From assembly GCA_027924645.1 (NCBI GenBank), contig BSBN01000445.1:2711001-2775000 (forward strand): DNA of 64,000 nt, in the 5' to 3' direction. The position numbers were made by a program, and so were the translations under genes. The notes below the pieces were generated by a model. That model made no database searches. It saw nothing but the letters and a program-made list of their open reading frames with translations, and had not been told where the DNA came from. Below are positions 34,863 through 46,000 of the stretch, one piece after another (positions within the stretch are counted from its first letter, which is position 1; each line of letters begins with the position of its first letter). The stretch is from Cunninghamia lanceolata (lineage: Eukaryota > Streptophyta > Pinopsida > Cupressales > Cupressaceae).

Positions 34863-36030
34863 ATGGCCCACATATTTGGTCAAATAAGGGTGGCTGTCCC
34901 TTTATTGGAAATGATGAGGATCCCTGAACATAAGAGTAGAGCTAAGACTGCAATCAATGATGCAGTGCCTAGTACTTCTGAGATATCACATGGACATGTC
35001 AAATCACCTGAGATAAAGAAGGCACAAATCAGAGAAGTTAAGAAATATGGTGCTAAGATAACTGAAGTATATCTAGGCATTACCCTACAAAAATGCCCTT
35101 CTCAGGTTGATCCATTTTTTGTCACTCTCTTGATAAAGGGGAGATTTGTGAAAAATTGCATGATTGACTCAGAGGCCTCCACGAATATAATGCCTTTGGA
35201 GGTCATGGAGATTCTGGGCTTACAAGTAACCAAAGCATATGGAAAATGCTTTGCCATGGATTCTAGGGAGGTCCCCATTATTGGAATCATTAAGGATATT
35301 GGCTTCAGACTCACGGCCTTCCCTCATAAGGAATATAACATGAACATTACTGTGGTAGATATTCCTCCTATGTATGGGATGTTGTTGTTAAGGAAGTGGG
35401 CCTCTACTGTGGGTGGTAGTATCCAGATGGATTCTTCATATGCTATGATTCCTATGGATGGTGAAGATGTGAGACTAGACAGAGAAAAGAAATCACCCCA
35501 AATAATTGATGGCATTAATGAGGAGAATGATCAGGTGTATTTCTTGGATGTACATGTAGACAACTTCAAGATAGGGAATGATAGTGACATATTTTTGAAT
35601 CATGAGCTTGAGCTAGTCAATGATGAAGAAGGACTATGGTATATGCACTTTGATGGGGCCTGTTCAAAAGAAGGTTTTGGTGCAAGGGTTGTGCTTATGG
35701 CCCCTTCTGGAAAAGCATTGTGGTCTTCTTTTAGACTTTGCTTTGCGTGTACTAATAATGTTGTAGAATATGAGGCTTTGCTTATCAACTTGAAGATGGC
35801 CCTTAAGCATGGCGTTAAAAAACTCAGAGTCTTGGAAGATTCTGAATTGGTAGTGTCATAAGTCAGATCTAGGTACACCTCAAAAATAAAGGGCTTAGAC
35901 AGCATAGAAATGCGGTGTGGGACACTATTGAAGAATTTGATGCTTTTGGTTTTGACTGGATAGAGTGAAGCAAGAATGTTATGGCTGATTTTTTGGCAAA
36001 TATAGCAGTCAAATCTGCGGATATCACATT
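34863..36030 (+). pseudogene. Element B: protease and archaeal-type RNase H
   Basis: An uninterrupted 332-codon segment (34863-35861) carries the protease: LIKGRFVKNCMIDSEASTNI with D-S-E-A in place of D-S/T-G-A, then VVDIPPMYGMLLLRKW. It runs into the aRNH: LWYMHFDGACSKEGFGARVV (first Asp), ACTNNVVEYEALL (Glu), VLEDSELVVS (second Asp). A TAA at 35859-35861 follows, at a position where C has Arg or Gln; the domain ends at NVMADFLANIAV (fourth acid, about 35977-36012). Order is protease-aRNH-RT as in A and C. All four aRNH acids are kept. Between protease and aRNH there is no duplicated Cys/His module like that in C. Confidence 0.85.
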
Positions 36031-36369
36031 GGCAGGAATTTCTAAAGTTGAGATGCTGACAAGACCCTCTATTCTCGATAATATCCATCATTGGCAAGTT
36101 TTCAATGATGATCAAGATCTTTTCAAATTCATGAATTGCATTGATGAATATCATGCGTAGGAAATTGATTTCGAGGAATTTGTGGATACAACAAATGGCA
36201 AACAAACAGTATTTGGTAATGAGGTCATCTAGTTGAAGATCAATAGAATTCTAAGAGGACTGGTGGCCTTAGAAAGAGTTTTTGATGGAAACGACAAACA
36301 AATTGTGAGATCTGCTCCAGTGCACTCAAATGATCTTGAGAGGTCAACCTAGGAACTGAGGCTCATCCA

Positions 36370-37850
36370 AAGTTGGTTTTTATAGGTAAGTGCCTGAACC
36401 CAAAGATTAAGCAAATGTTGATTTATTTTCTTAGAAAGCACAGAAAGATTTTTGCATGGTCTTATGATGGTTTAAAAGCATATAGAGAAGACCTATTTCA
36501 ACATGAAATCCTTTTGAAACTAGATGCAAAACCTTTTAGGAAAAAACAATTACCTATTAATCCCACTCTAAGGTCAAAAATGTAGCAAGAACTAGCTAAG
36601 TTAAGTGAAGGGGGGATAATTGAGCCTATTAGACATTCTACTTGGGTCTCAAACCTTGTCCCTGTCAGGAAGAAAAATGGGGATATTAGATTGTGTGTTG
36701 ATTTTAGAAATTTGAACATGGTGTCATTAAAGGATAACTATCCTTTACCTAATATGGAGGCAACCCTACAGAGGGTGACTAGTTGTGAGCTGTTATATAT
36801 GATGGATGTCTTCTCAGGATACAACCAGGTGATGGTTAAGGAGTCTGAGTAGTATAAGACTATGTTTACTACTCCATGGGGCACATATGTGTACATTAGA
36901 ATGCCTTTTGGATTAACAAATGTAGGGGCTACTTTTCAAAGATCAATGGATGTGGGTTTTTCTAACCTTATAAATGTCATCATGGAGGTGTACCAAGATG
37001 ATTTGACCACATATTCAAAAAGGGAACAGGACCATTGCTCTCATCTAGATAAAATTTTTGAGAGATGCATGAAGTTTGGCATCTCTTTGAATCCCAAAAA
37101 ATGTGTGTTCAAAGTAGCAGAAGGGAAGCTCCTAGGCCATATAATGTCTAAAGAAGGAATTAGGATTGACCCTGAGAGAGTTCCATCCATTGAAAGAATC
37201 CCAATACCTAAAAGTATTAAGGGAATTCAATCCTTCTTCATATAGGTAAACTTCCTTAGAAGGTTTTGCACAAATTTTTCTGAAACTACCAGACCAATAT
37301 CTAATATGCTAAAGAAAGGAGAGGCTATCACTTGGAATGATGAACCAACTAGTGTTATCAAGAGAATCAAAGGAGCCATTAAGGAGGCTCCTATCTTAAT
37401 GTCCCCAGATTTTTCCAAGCCATTTCAGTTATTTTCTTTTGCTTCTTTCCATACTATAGCTACTATTTTGTTACAAAAGAATAGTGAGGACAATGAACAA
37501 CCCATTTCATTTTTTACTAAATCTCTTCAGGCAGTTGAGTTAAAATATGACATAACTGAAAAATAAGCCTATGCTCTAGTAAAATTTGTTAAGAATTTTA
37601 GGCCATACCTAGTTGGGGCAACTATTGTTGCCTATGTCCCAATAGTTATTGTTAAAGATGTATTCACTCAACATGAAGTTACAGGGAGAAAGTGTAGATG
37701 GATTAACTGGATTCAAGAGTTTAATATTGACATCTAGATCAATAAATTGGTGAGAGGACAAGGGTTAGAAAAGTTGATGGATGAATCAAATTTAGAGGCT
37801 AACCAGATCAATAATATTGAAACTTAAGATGCAGGAGTGGTTTGTGACAT
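36370..37850 (+). pseudogene. Element B: reverse transcriptase and ordinary RNase H
   Basis: RT blocks in order: LVPVRKKNGDIRLCVDFRNL (36655-36714), MMDVFSGYNQVMV, MPFGLTNVGATFQ and VYQDDLTTYS. The catalytic box is Y-Q-D-D rather than YMDD/YVDD. The RNase H follows (37395-37800): LFSFASFHTIATILLQ stands where the first catalytic Asp is normally found (T-D-A-S), and LVRGQGLEKL where A-D-A-L-S-R is expected, so two of four acids are missing, as in C. TAG at 36583-36585, 36850-36852 and 37243-37245 and TAA at 37564-37566 break the frame. Confidence 0.85.
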
Positions 37851-39069
37851 GAAGGATTCTAAGTGGTATAAGAATGTTGTTTACTATTTGCTAAACATGT
37901 CTTCCCTAGACAAAATGACTGAGAATCAGAGGAGAACTTTAAGGTTATAGGCCATAAAGTATGTGATTATAGGAGGTGAGCTCTAGTGGAGAAATTTTGA
38001 GGGTATTTTACTCAAATGCATAAACAACACTAAAGCTTCTGAAGTTCTAAAAGATATGCATCACAGTGTTTGTGGAGGTCATTATATGGCCAAGACAACA
38101 ACATACAAGGTCCTGAGGGCTAGGTATTGGTGGCCCACTCTCTTCAAAGATGCTCACCACATGGTAAGGAGTTGTGATGCATGTCAAAGATTTTCAGGCA
38201 AATTAAGATTCTCTGGGAATTTACCCCTCGGGCCTGTGAATGTTGAGGCTCCCTTCCAGCAGTGGGGATTAGATTTCATAGGAGAGATAACTAAGAAGTC
38301 AAGTGGAGGACATAGTTGGATCTTGGTGGCCACTAATTATTTCACTAAATGGGTTGAATCCATCCCCACAAAAAGGGAAACTAGCAAGGTTGCGGTCAAC
38401 TTCTTGATGAATAATATCATAACCAGGTTTGGTGTGCTCATAAAAAAAATTTAGACAATGCCATGTCTTTTAGGTCTAAATAATTTACTAACTTCTTTGA
38501 CCAGTATGGGATTTTAATCTCTTATTCATCCCCATACCATCCCTAGGGAAATGGGTAGGCAAAATCAAGTAATAAGAGCCTGATGAAGATCATCAAAAGA
38601 ATCACATAGAAAAACAAAAGATCATGGGACACCAAATTAAGACTAGCTATCTGGGCTGATAGAATGATAGTGAAGAAGGCTATCAGTCAGGGCCCTTTTG
38701 ATCTTGTGTATGGCTTGGAGGCAAGAATGCCCATAAATAATTTGTTGCCTATTTACAAGTTCATTCAAGAGCACGATGATGACATATCTGATGTCATGCA
38801 AAATAGGGTATATCAGATAACTCAACTAGATGAAACTAGAAGAGTATCTCAACAAACGAACATAAAGATGCAACAGTAGGTTAAAAGCCTACATGACAAG
38901 AAGACATTTGAGAGAAAGTTCTAGATTGGAGAAATGGTATTACTGTGGAATGTTCAATCTCAAGATAAGGGGAAACATGGTAAATTCTATGCCCTTTGGC
39001 TTGGACCATATCTGATCAAAAACACCCATGGAGAAGACTCTTATTTCCTGCAGACTCTAATCGGAGAAC
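37851..39069 (+). pseudogene. Element B: integrase, main part, interrupted by element C
   Basis: The zinc-binding segment (MHHSVCGGHYMAKTTTYKVL ... SCDACQ, 38056-38199) and the core (FQQWGLDFIGEI, then LDNAMSF in a shifted frame near 38450) are present. The YHP-GNG-A motif region (38535-38565) has TAG at both Gln positions (38544-38546 and 38556-38558). The C-terminal KGKHGKFYALWLGPYLI is the GPY/F module. The frame reaches TLIGE at 39066, where C is inserted after the duplicated AGAAC (39065-39069). Confidence 0.85.
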
Positions 39070-40039
39070 TGTTGGTCATGATGTTAGTCATTCGCAAACA
39101 TAGAATAAAAGTTACACAACAACCTTTACTCATCTTGAAAGATACGATGAATTCAAAGAATTCATGATCCCAAGTCTCCGTTGATTAGGTCTTAATCTAC
39201 TGACGTTACTCAGTGGTTGATGTGTGTTGCTGTTTTCCATTCAGGGGCCTTACGTGTTTCTGCACTGTTCATCATCATCATCTTCAAATATCCTGCTCTG
39301 GATGTTCGCTCTGCATAAGCTCCAACAATTCTACCTCTGCACTGTAAATTTAGTCAAATAATGTGCATACAGGCCGATATTTGCATGATTTCTATCATTA
39401 TTTATGATTCTTTGCATAATATTTCCAGTACTACATGCATTTAACTCAAATATGCTAAGGATCTTCAGTTACCTACGGGATTTCAGCATATTTTACTGTT
39501 TCTGCTTGTTATTTATCATGATTTGCAGTTATGGTGATGAATTAATGAAATTGAAAAAAAGGAAAAGGGTTAGAGAGTGAGATTCCTAAAATTACTGGAC
39601 TTAGATCAATGATTCACATACAAGCTCCCATACTTGCAATGAAAAGAAGGAAAACTAGAAATCATACTTCACCAGGACATTCCACAAATCCGCATGATCT
39701 AGTGCAAAGCTTCAAAGGAAAGTTGACAACAACATGTAATGAAAAGAAAGTGCTTCCAGTTGAACACAGCATTCACCAGTACATATCCAGAAATCAACAG
39801 AAGATTACGTAAAATTTACAATCAGGATGTAATCTGGAACTTCATATTCATTCAGTATGCTCAAGAACAGGTACATTTACAGTGATCTGAAGAAAGAACC
39901 TTGACATTTCAACAATTCTATCCTCATTAGTCTTAGTAATCCGATCTCCTAACTTATTCTACAATAATTGACTTTTTGCGCCAGATGCGTCTGTGTATTC
40001 TAATGCATTCCCTCCTCCTAAAATGACAAGCTCTGGATG

Positions 40040-40046
40040 TTATATA
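40040..40046 (-). promoter_or_regulatory. TATA box in the 3' LTR of C
   Basis: Minus strand GCTCTATATAACATCC. The same box is in the 5' LTR and, as CTATATAAG, in D. It implies U3 of about 2.2 kb and R plus U5 of about 0.95 kb. Confidence 0.6.
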
Positions 40047-41122
40047 GAGCAACTGCCAGAAAACGGTTACAATGATCCAAGGATCAGGATCCTCTCATAA
40101 CAAACAACGGCCCAGATGAAAAGCACATGCTTCGTCAGTTAGCAAATGTACAGCTGGCACAGAATATTCCAGCATCTTCGACTTGATTCGGTCTCCAGCT
40201 GGCGAACAGCATATTTGACAATATCCTCCTCATTTCTGGCTCATGTTGCCTCCATGCGCAACTTTGTAATGCTCAGCCTCAGCAGCATCATCATGATTTC
40301 AACGCTCAGCTTCAGCAGCATCATCATGATTTCCTGCAAGTAAACAGACAAACATTAGGTTCATCATCATCATGATAAACAACAGGAAGTAAACACTTTA
40401 TTCAACATACCTCCCCATGTGCAGCCACAGGCAATCAGGCTTTACCTGTGAAAAATATGCACTAAATGCATAAACGGCATAAAAACAACCAGGTCAACCC
40501 TCGTTGACCAAAATCAGGCAGTCGGGCTTTCAAATTTCTATCGCTTCATGTTTTTGCCCATTTTCTTGTATATCGGGCTCGAAATATCATGATGATGATC
40601 TCAGATTATACAAAGAAAAAATCGCCCTTCAACCATCCCTAGAATCCGGCTTTGCATCATCATCATATATGCATCGGCGTGACTACATATGATCAGGGTG
40701 ACAATTTTACCTTAGGCCGACGGCAATAGTTATACCGACGCCAAAAATCATGATGATGACCAACTATATGCCTTCCGTCTGTCCGCAGGATATCACAAAA
40801 TATGATGATCCTCCTTTCCTAATGCTCTGATGAAAAGCACATCAGGATGTTTTGTTCTTGCTCATTCGGGAAAGAAAGATAAGGTCATCATCATCATGAT
40901 GAAGACAAACAGGAGGACTTGGAAAATGATCCTGCCGCTGAGGAAAATCATGATGACGTCATCGTCATCATCAGGCTTCAATAAAATGCAAAGGGATGAC
41001 GTTACCGTCATGTTTCGTTAAGATCAGGAGGTAAATGGAATATCGGGTTCCCTCTAAGGAAGATGATCAGGTCATGAAAGCAGTATGACCCTTTTCGGCT
41101 AAGGCGATCCTCGAAAGATCAA

Positions 41123-41413
41123 GATGATGATGATCATCATCATCATATTCGCACTGGGCGATCTAAAATATGATCCTGCTGAAAGTCCTGATGACGTCAT
41201 CAGGATATCCGGGGCTTGTGTTAATCTTCGAAGATGATGTCATCGTCATCATCATATTGGCGAAATGGATCACGCCTTGGAAAATATCCTGCCGAAGGAC
41301 AAAGGTGATGGTGACGTCATCGTCATCATCATATTTGCAAAAGGTTATACTCGTCGGCAGGATGATATTACGAACTGTTGGGAGAGACGAACAAGATCAT
41401 GATGATCTTGTTC
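41123..41413. repeat. Palindrome-rich segment of the C LTR
   Basis: It includes a 22-base perfect palindrome of GAT/ATC repeats centred at 41133/41134, and a perfect 11-base inverted repeat GAACAAGATCA/TGATCTTGTTC (41389-41399 and 41403-41413, three-base loop). Equivalent sequences are in the other C LTR (+11,500) and, partly, in D (the latter repeat near 59020). Confidence 0.8.
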
Positions 41414-42212
41414 AACACGACTTAAGAAACGAAAATCACCCTCCGCTTCGAAAGATAAGGTGATCATCATGATCACGCAAAAGGAGGTCAGGAGGATATT
41501 AGGAAATGTCGGGTCTCGAAATATCATGATGATGCTGATCATCAAGACTGTCGTGCGCGCGCAAATTATGCAGATGGCAGATTTCTCTAAGTAAGGTGAT
41601 ATTATAATATCAGCATGATATTATAATATCGGGTGATGTTGGAATATCACGATGCTCGCAATGTTTCCAAGGTCACTCGACGGGTAAAACACACTAGCAC
41701 TTAAGATTGACGTCCGGATGTTTCGGGACTGCATGATTTTTATCAGGTGATAGAGTAAGATCATGATGATGACCTTTGGCAGTACAAAAGACCGCCCGAC
41801 GGGAAAGGATTAATACGACTTAAACTTGACGTCCGGATGTTTCGGGACTGCATGATTTTTATCGGGGGGCTTTTCAAATATCATGATGATGATGTTCATA
41901 CAGCAATTATCAGGTTTGACCAAAACTTTGACTGCTCACAACTCCCTCATATGGACGAATTTTCAAGTGATGCAAAAGGCAAACCTGCATGAAATTTCAA
42001 GCTCTTTCTAACCATGAAGTTATAGAAACAAAATATGAACTTTGACAAACTAACCTCATGATGATGACCTACCTCATCCCGACCTTCATGATGATGATGC
42101 ACCTGACTTAAATTTTACCAAAACCGCCAGAAACAGACAACACAAGCCAAAACAAAAGCTGGGTCCCTGTTTTGCCAAGTCAAAATGGGGCGTGTTGTGT
42201 AACCACACAACA

Positions 42213-43051
42213 ACTTGCCACCAAAGAAAACAACAAAATTCAAATGATTCAAGTGATGTAATCACATTTATCTATAGTGTTCTAATTCTGTCTAAGTAAA
42301 TCATCATGATCTTTGAATGATAAAATTTCATTATGGTGATAAAGCTAACAAAGGATCAGGTGTGTGCAGATGATTAATTATCCTCATCTTGAAAGTAAGT
42401 TGAAAACATAAGTAACTGGTGTTAAACTACATAGTTGGAGATCATCCCTCATAGCCAACCTGGATAGAGCCTTGCTGCCAGCAGGTGTCTATAACCCCGG
42501 CAAGGTTATCTATACAATCTCCCTAAGTAGAGCCCCACTGCCAGCAGGCGTCCATAGCCCCGGTAGAGTTACTTAGATGGCCTAATTTTATTTCGTTTCT
42601 GATTTTCCTTTAAAATTTAAATTTGATATCATCATGTCTGCTCATTTGTACAAGGTGTAGTCACTTGCAGCTTTAGGTTGGAGATTGTATTGGTAGCAAG
42701 GGAGTCCCTTTAGATTTTTCACTTAACACCTATACTCATATCTTCAACAAACCCAAGGCTGTTAGGTGTTTCATTGTGCTTGATTCACTTTGGACAAGAA
42801 AAAGTACCCTGATGAAAAGACATCATAAACCTGATCATGAGTATTTATCAGAATGAATTACAATCTATATCTAAATCTGATCTCATCACTTGAATCCTAA
42901 CAATTTAGTTATTTTCTTAGGTGATGAAGTGCATCATCCTGACTTACCAGAACAAGGTCTCAACCAACAAAACAACAACAACAATAAGCAAACACTGTAC
43001 AAACAACTATACAAATATACAATATGATACACAAGACTGCCATGAAGTCAC
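42213..43051 (-). other. Element C: 3' UTR with a 62 bp tandem duplication
   Basis: 839 bp between the polyprotein stop and the 3' LTR. Two tandem copies of a ~50-60 bp unit with core CTGCCAGCAGG(T/C)GTC (about 42466-42516 and 42528-42576) are conserved in D. The sequence against the LTR (minus strand CTTTGGTGGCAAGT) stands where a polypurine tract should be but has pyrimidine interruptions; it is unchanged in D. Confidence 0.75.
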
Positions 43052-46000
43052 TCAGGCCTGGAAATAATGTTTGAGGAATTGTCCATTGACTGGCAACGGG
43101 ACATCCTCACCTGTCAGGTTCTTAAGCCTATAAGTGCTGTCTCCTAAAATTTCAGAAATCTGAAAGGGACCTATCCATAGTCTATCGAACTTACCATGAT
43201 CACCTTTCCTTTCATGGGCTTTATCCCACATCAGGACTAAATCTGATATCCTGAAAGCTTTAATTCTGGCTCTCTTGTCAAACCAGCGTTTGACAACAGC
43301 CTGATGTTTTGCAAATTGGTCAATTGCTTGGCTTCGTTTTTCTTCCAGATGCATCAACTGAAGCAACCTGACTTCCTGTTTATTATCTATGCCTAGATAG
43401 TCCTGGGCAAACTGCAGAGTAGGAATTTTCAAGTTTACAGGGAGGATAGGATCTACCCCATATACTAGCTGGAAAGGTGAGTTTCCTAATGCAATTTTCA
43501 TTCTAGTTCTGTCTACCCATAAGGCATACTTCAGAAATGAGTTCCATTCCCTGGGATTTTTCTCTATCAATTTTCTTATGATACTCAGTAAATTTTTATT
43601 GGTGGATTCTGCTAATCCATTTCCCTGGGGATAGTAATTGGATGAGAACTTAAGTATGATCCCATGATCAAAAGCCCAACTTGACAATTTAGTGGAAATG
43701 AAGGCAGAACCATTATCACTTACCAATGCATAAGGAGTTCCATACCTGGTGACAATGTTGCTTTCCAGAAATTTAATGACATCATCAGCAGTACAAGTTT
43801 TGCTGCTGATAGCCTCAGTCCATCTGGTACAATAATCAGTAATTGTTAGGACATACCTCTGGCCTGAAGAAGACGGAGGATTGATTGGTCCTATGAAATC
43901 CATGCCCCATTGTGCAAATGGGCGCTCCTCCATCACTGGCTGCAATGGTTGTGCAGCATATTTTTCTCTGTTGGCAGCAACCTGGCAAACATGACAACAT
44001 TTAACATGATCAGCTGTGTCCTTAAAAATTGTAGGCCAGTAATATCCTGCTCTGAGGATTGCATGTGTTGTGGCCAACGCTGATCCATGGGCAGTTCCAA
44101 ACTTGTCATGTAGCTCTGTCAAAACTTTATTGGCTTCTGGTTTCTCTAAGCATCTCAGGTATATCCCTTCATAATTCTTTTTAAACAGGGCTCCTCCCTT
44201 CATCATATATTTCTGGGATCTCATCTTTAAGGCTCTTCTTTGTGAAGCCTGCATCCTCAAAGGACATTTTCCAGTGATCAGGATGTGCCTGATGTCTGAA
44301 TACCATTCTTTATTGTCTTTCTCATCTATCATATACTGTTGACTGATGATGTTTGGATCAGTTTCAGATATCATCTGGCTTAGAGCCTGTCCTCTTACTA
44401 GCTTCATGGGTGTGATCTCCATGTCATATTCTTGTAGTACCGTAATCCATTTGGCCCTTTTTTCACCAGGTTCACTCTGCATCAGCAGCATCTTTACTGC
44501 TGCATCTGGTACCACAGCAATCACTTTGCTCCTCAGTATATAATGTCTAAACTTTTTTACTGCTCTGACTAATGCAAGAGCCTGTCTTTCAACATCTACA
44601 TATCTCAACTCAGCATCCCTGAAAGGACAGCTCATGAAGGCAATTGGTTTCTCTTCTTTATCTTCATTTCTTTGAGTTAACACTGCTGCAGAAGTATGTT
44701 CTGAAGCAAATGAGTAGATGTAGAAATCTTTTGTATAATCTGGACTAATGAGGACAGGAGCATCTGAAATGGCCTTCTTTATATCTTCAAAAGCAGCTCT
44801 GGCTTCTGGTGTCCAGTCAATTTGTGCATCTTTTTTCAACATGGCATTCAGTGGTCTGACAATCTCAGCAAAGCCAGTGATGAACTTCCTCACAAAATTT
44901 ATCTTACCAAAATAAGATTTAAGCTCCTTTTTGCTTCCTGGAAGTGGTAATTTCATAATAGATTCCACCCTGTCAGGATCAATGATAATCCCATCTTCTG
45001 TGATCAGGTGGCCTAGTAACTTTCCTGTTGTGACCCCGAATATGCACTTCTTGGGATTCAAAGATATTCCATATTCTTCACACTTCTTCAGCACACTTCT
45101 GAGGTCAGCAACATGATTTCCCCTTTCTTTGGAGAACACTGTCAGGTCATCCATGTAGATGACTATACATTTTCCTATTAAGCCTCTGAAGGCTATGTCC
45201 ATTGCTCGCTGGAACGTAGCTCCAGCATTTATCAATCCAAACGGCATACGTCTATATGCAAATATCCCCCATTTTGTGGTGAAGGCAGTCTTTAATCTGT
45301 CAATTTTATCAACCATCACTTGGTTGTATCCTGAAAAACCGTCCAAGAAGGACATCATCTTGGCTCCATTTACGATCTGCAGAACTTCATCCAAAGAGGG
45401 CAAAGGATAGTTATCCTTTTCTGATGCTCTGTTTAGGTTCCTGAAATCCACACACAATCTGATGTCTCCATTCTTCTTCCTGACTGGTACCAGATTTGCC
45501 ACCCAAGTGGAGTGCCTTACAGGAAAAATTATCCGGGCATTCAACAACTTCTTGACCTCCTCAAGGATGATGGGCTCAAGCAGAGCATTGACTGGCCTCT
45601 GCTTCTGTCTGAAAGGTTTTGCATCTGGCTTGAGGGGTATAGTATGAGTTATGACAGAAGTGTCATACATCTTCAGCTCGTCATAAGTCCATGCAATTAC
45701 ATGTATATAATCCTTAAGGGCTTGAGTTATTCCATCTAACTCTTCAGGTGTACAAACCTTACCCAACAAGACATTCTTCTTGTCATCAGCTTGTCCAATA
45801 TTCACCTGTGAATATTGACCTCCATCTGCCTTAGGCAGATCCTTATGCTTGAGCATATTATCCAGATCAAAGGCTCTTTCTAATTCAATCATACCTTTGG
45901 GAATTGTGTTGCCAGGCAACTCTAAAATCTCATCTTCTCCCCAGACATGATCTTCCATACCATTTTCATCTATGATCTGAGCTTCAAATACATCTCTGTT

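Larger units (their letters stand above)
39070..42212 (-). repeat. Element C: 3' LTR
   Basis: Plus-strand ends TGTTGGTCATG and CACACAACA. In minus orientation the U3 begins at 42212 with a hairpin-forming end (TGTTGTGT-GGTT-ACACAACA, 42193-42212). It contains TGACGTCA at 40954, 41192 and 41312 (a fourth, 41235-41242, is mutated to TGATGTCA), dense ATGATG/CATCAT palindromes, two copies of the perfect palindrome GATATTATAATATC (41598-41611 and 41617-41630), and two ~76 bp direct repeats with core GACGTCCGGATGTTTCGGG (41671-41747, 41791-41866). No coding. Confidence 0.97.

Noticed and set aside
31878..39069. TAG as a sense (suppressed) codon in element B
   Set aside because: B also has TAA, TGA and frameshifts, and the two LTR copies differ in which codons are TAG, which fits mutation better than recoding.
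40300..41900. CRISPR-like or satellite array in the GAT/ATC-rich LTR
   Set aside because: There is no regular repeat-spacer period. The repeats are palindromic words in a U3 region shared by three LTRs.
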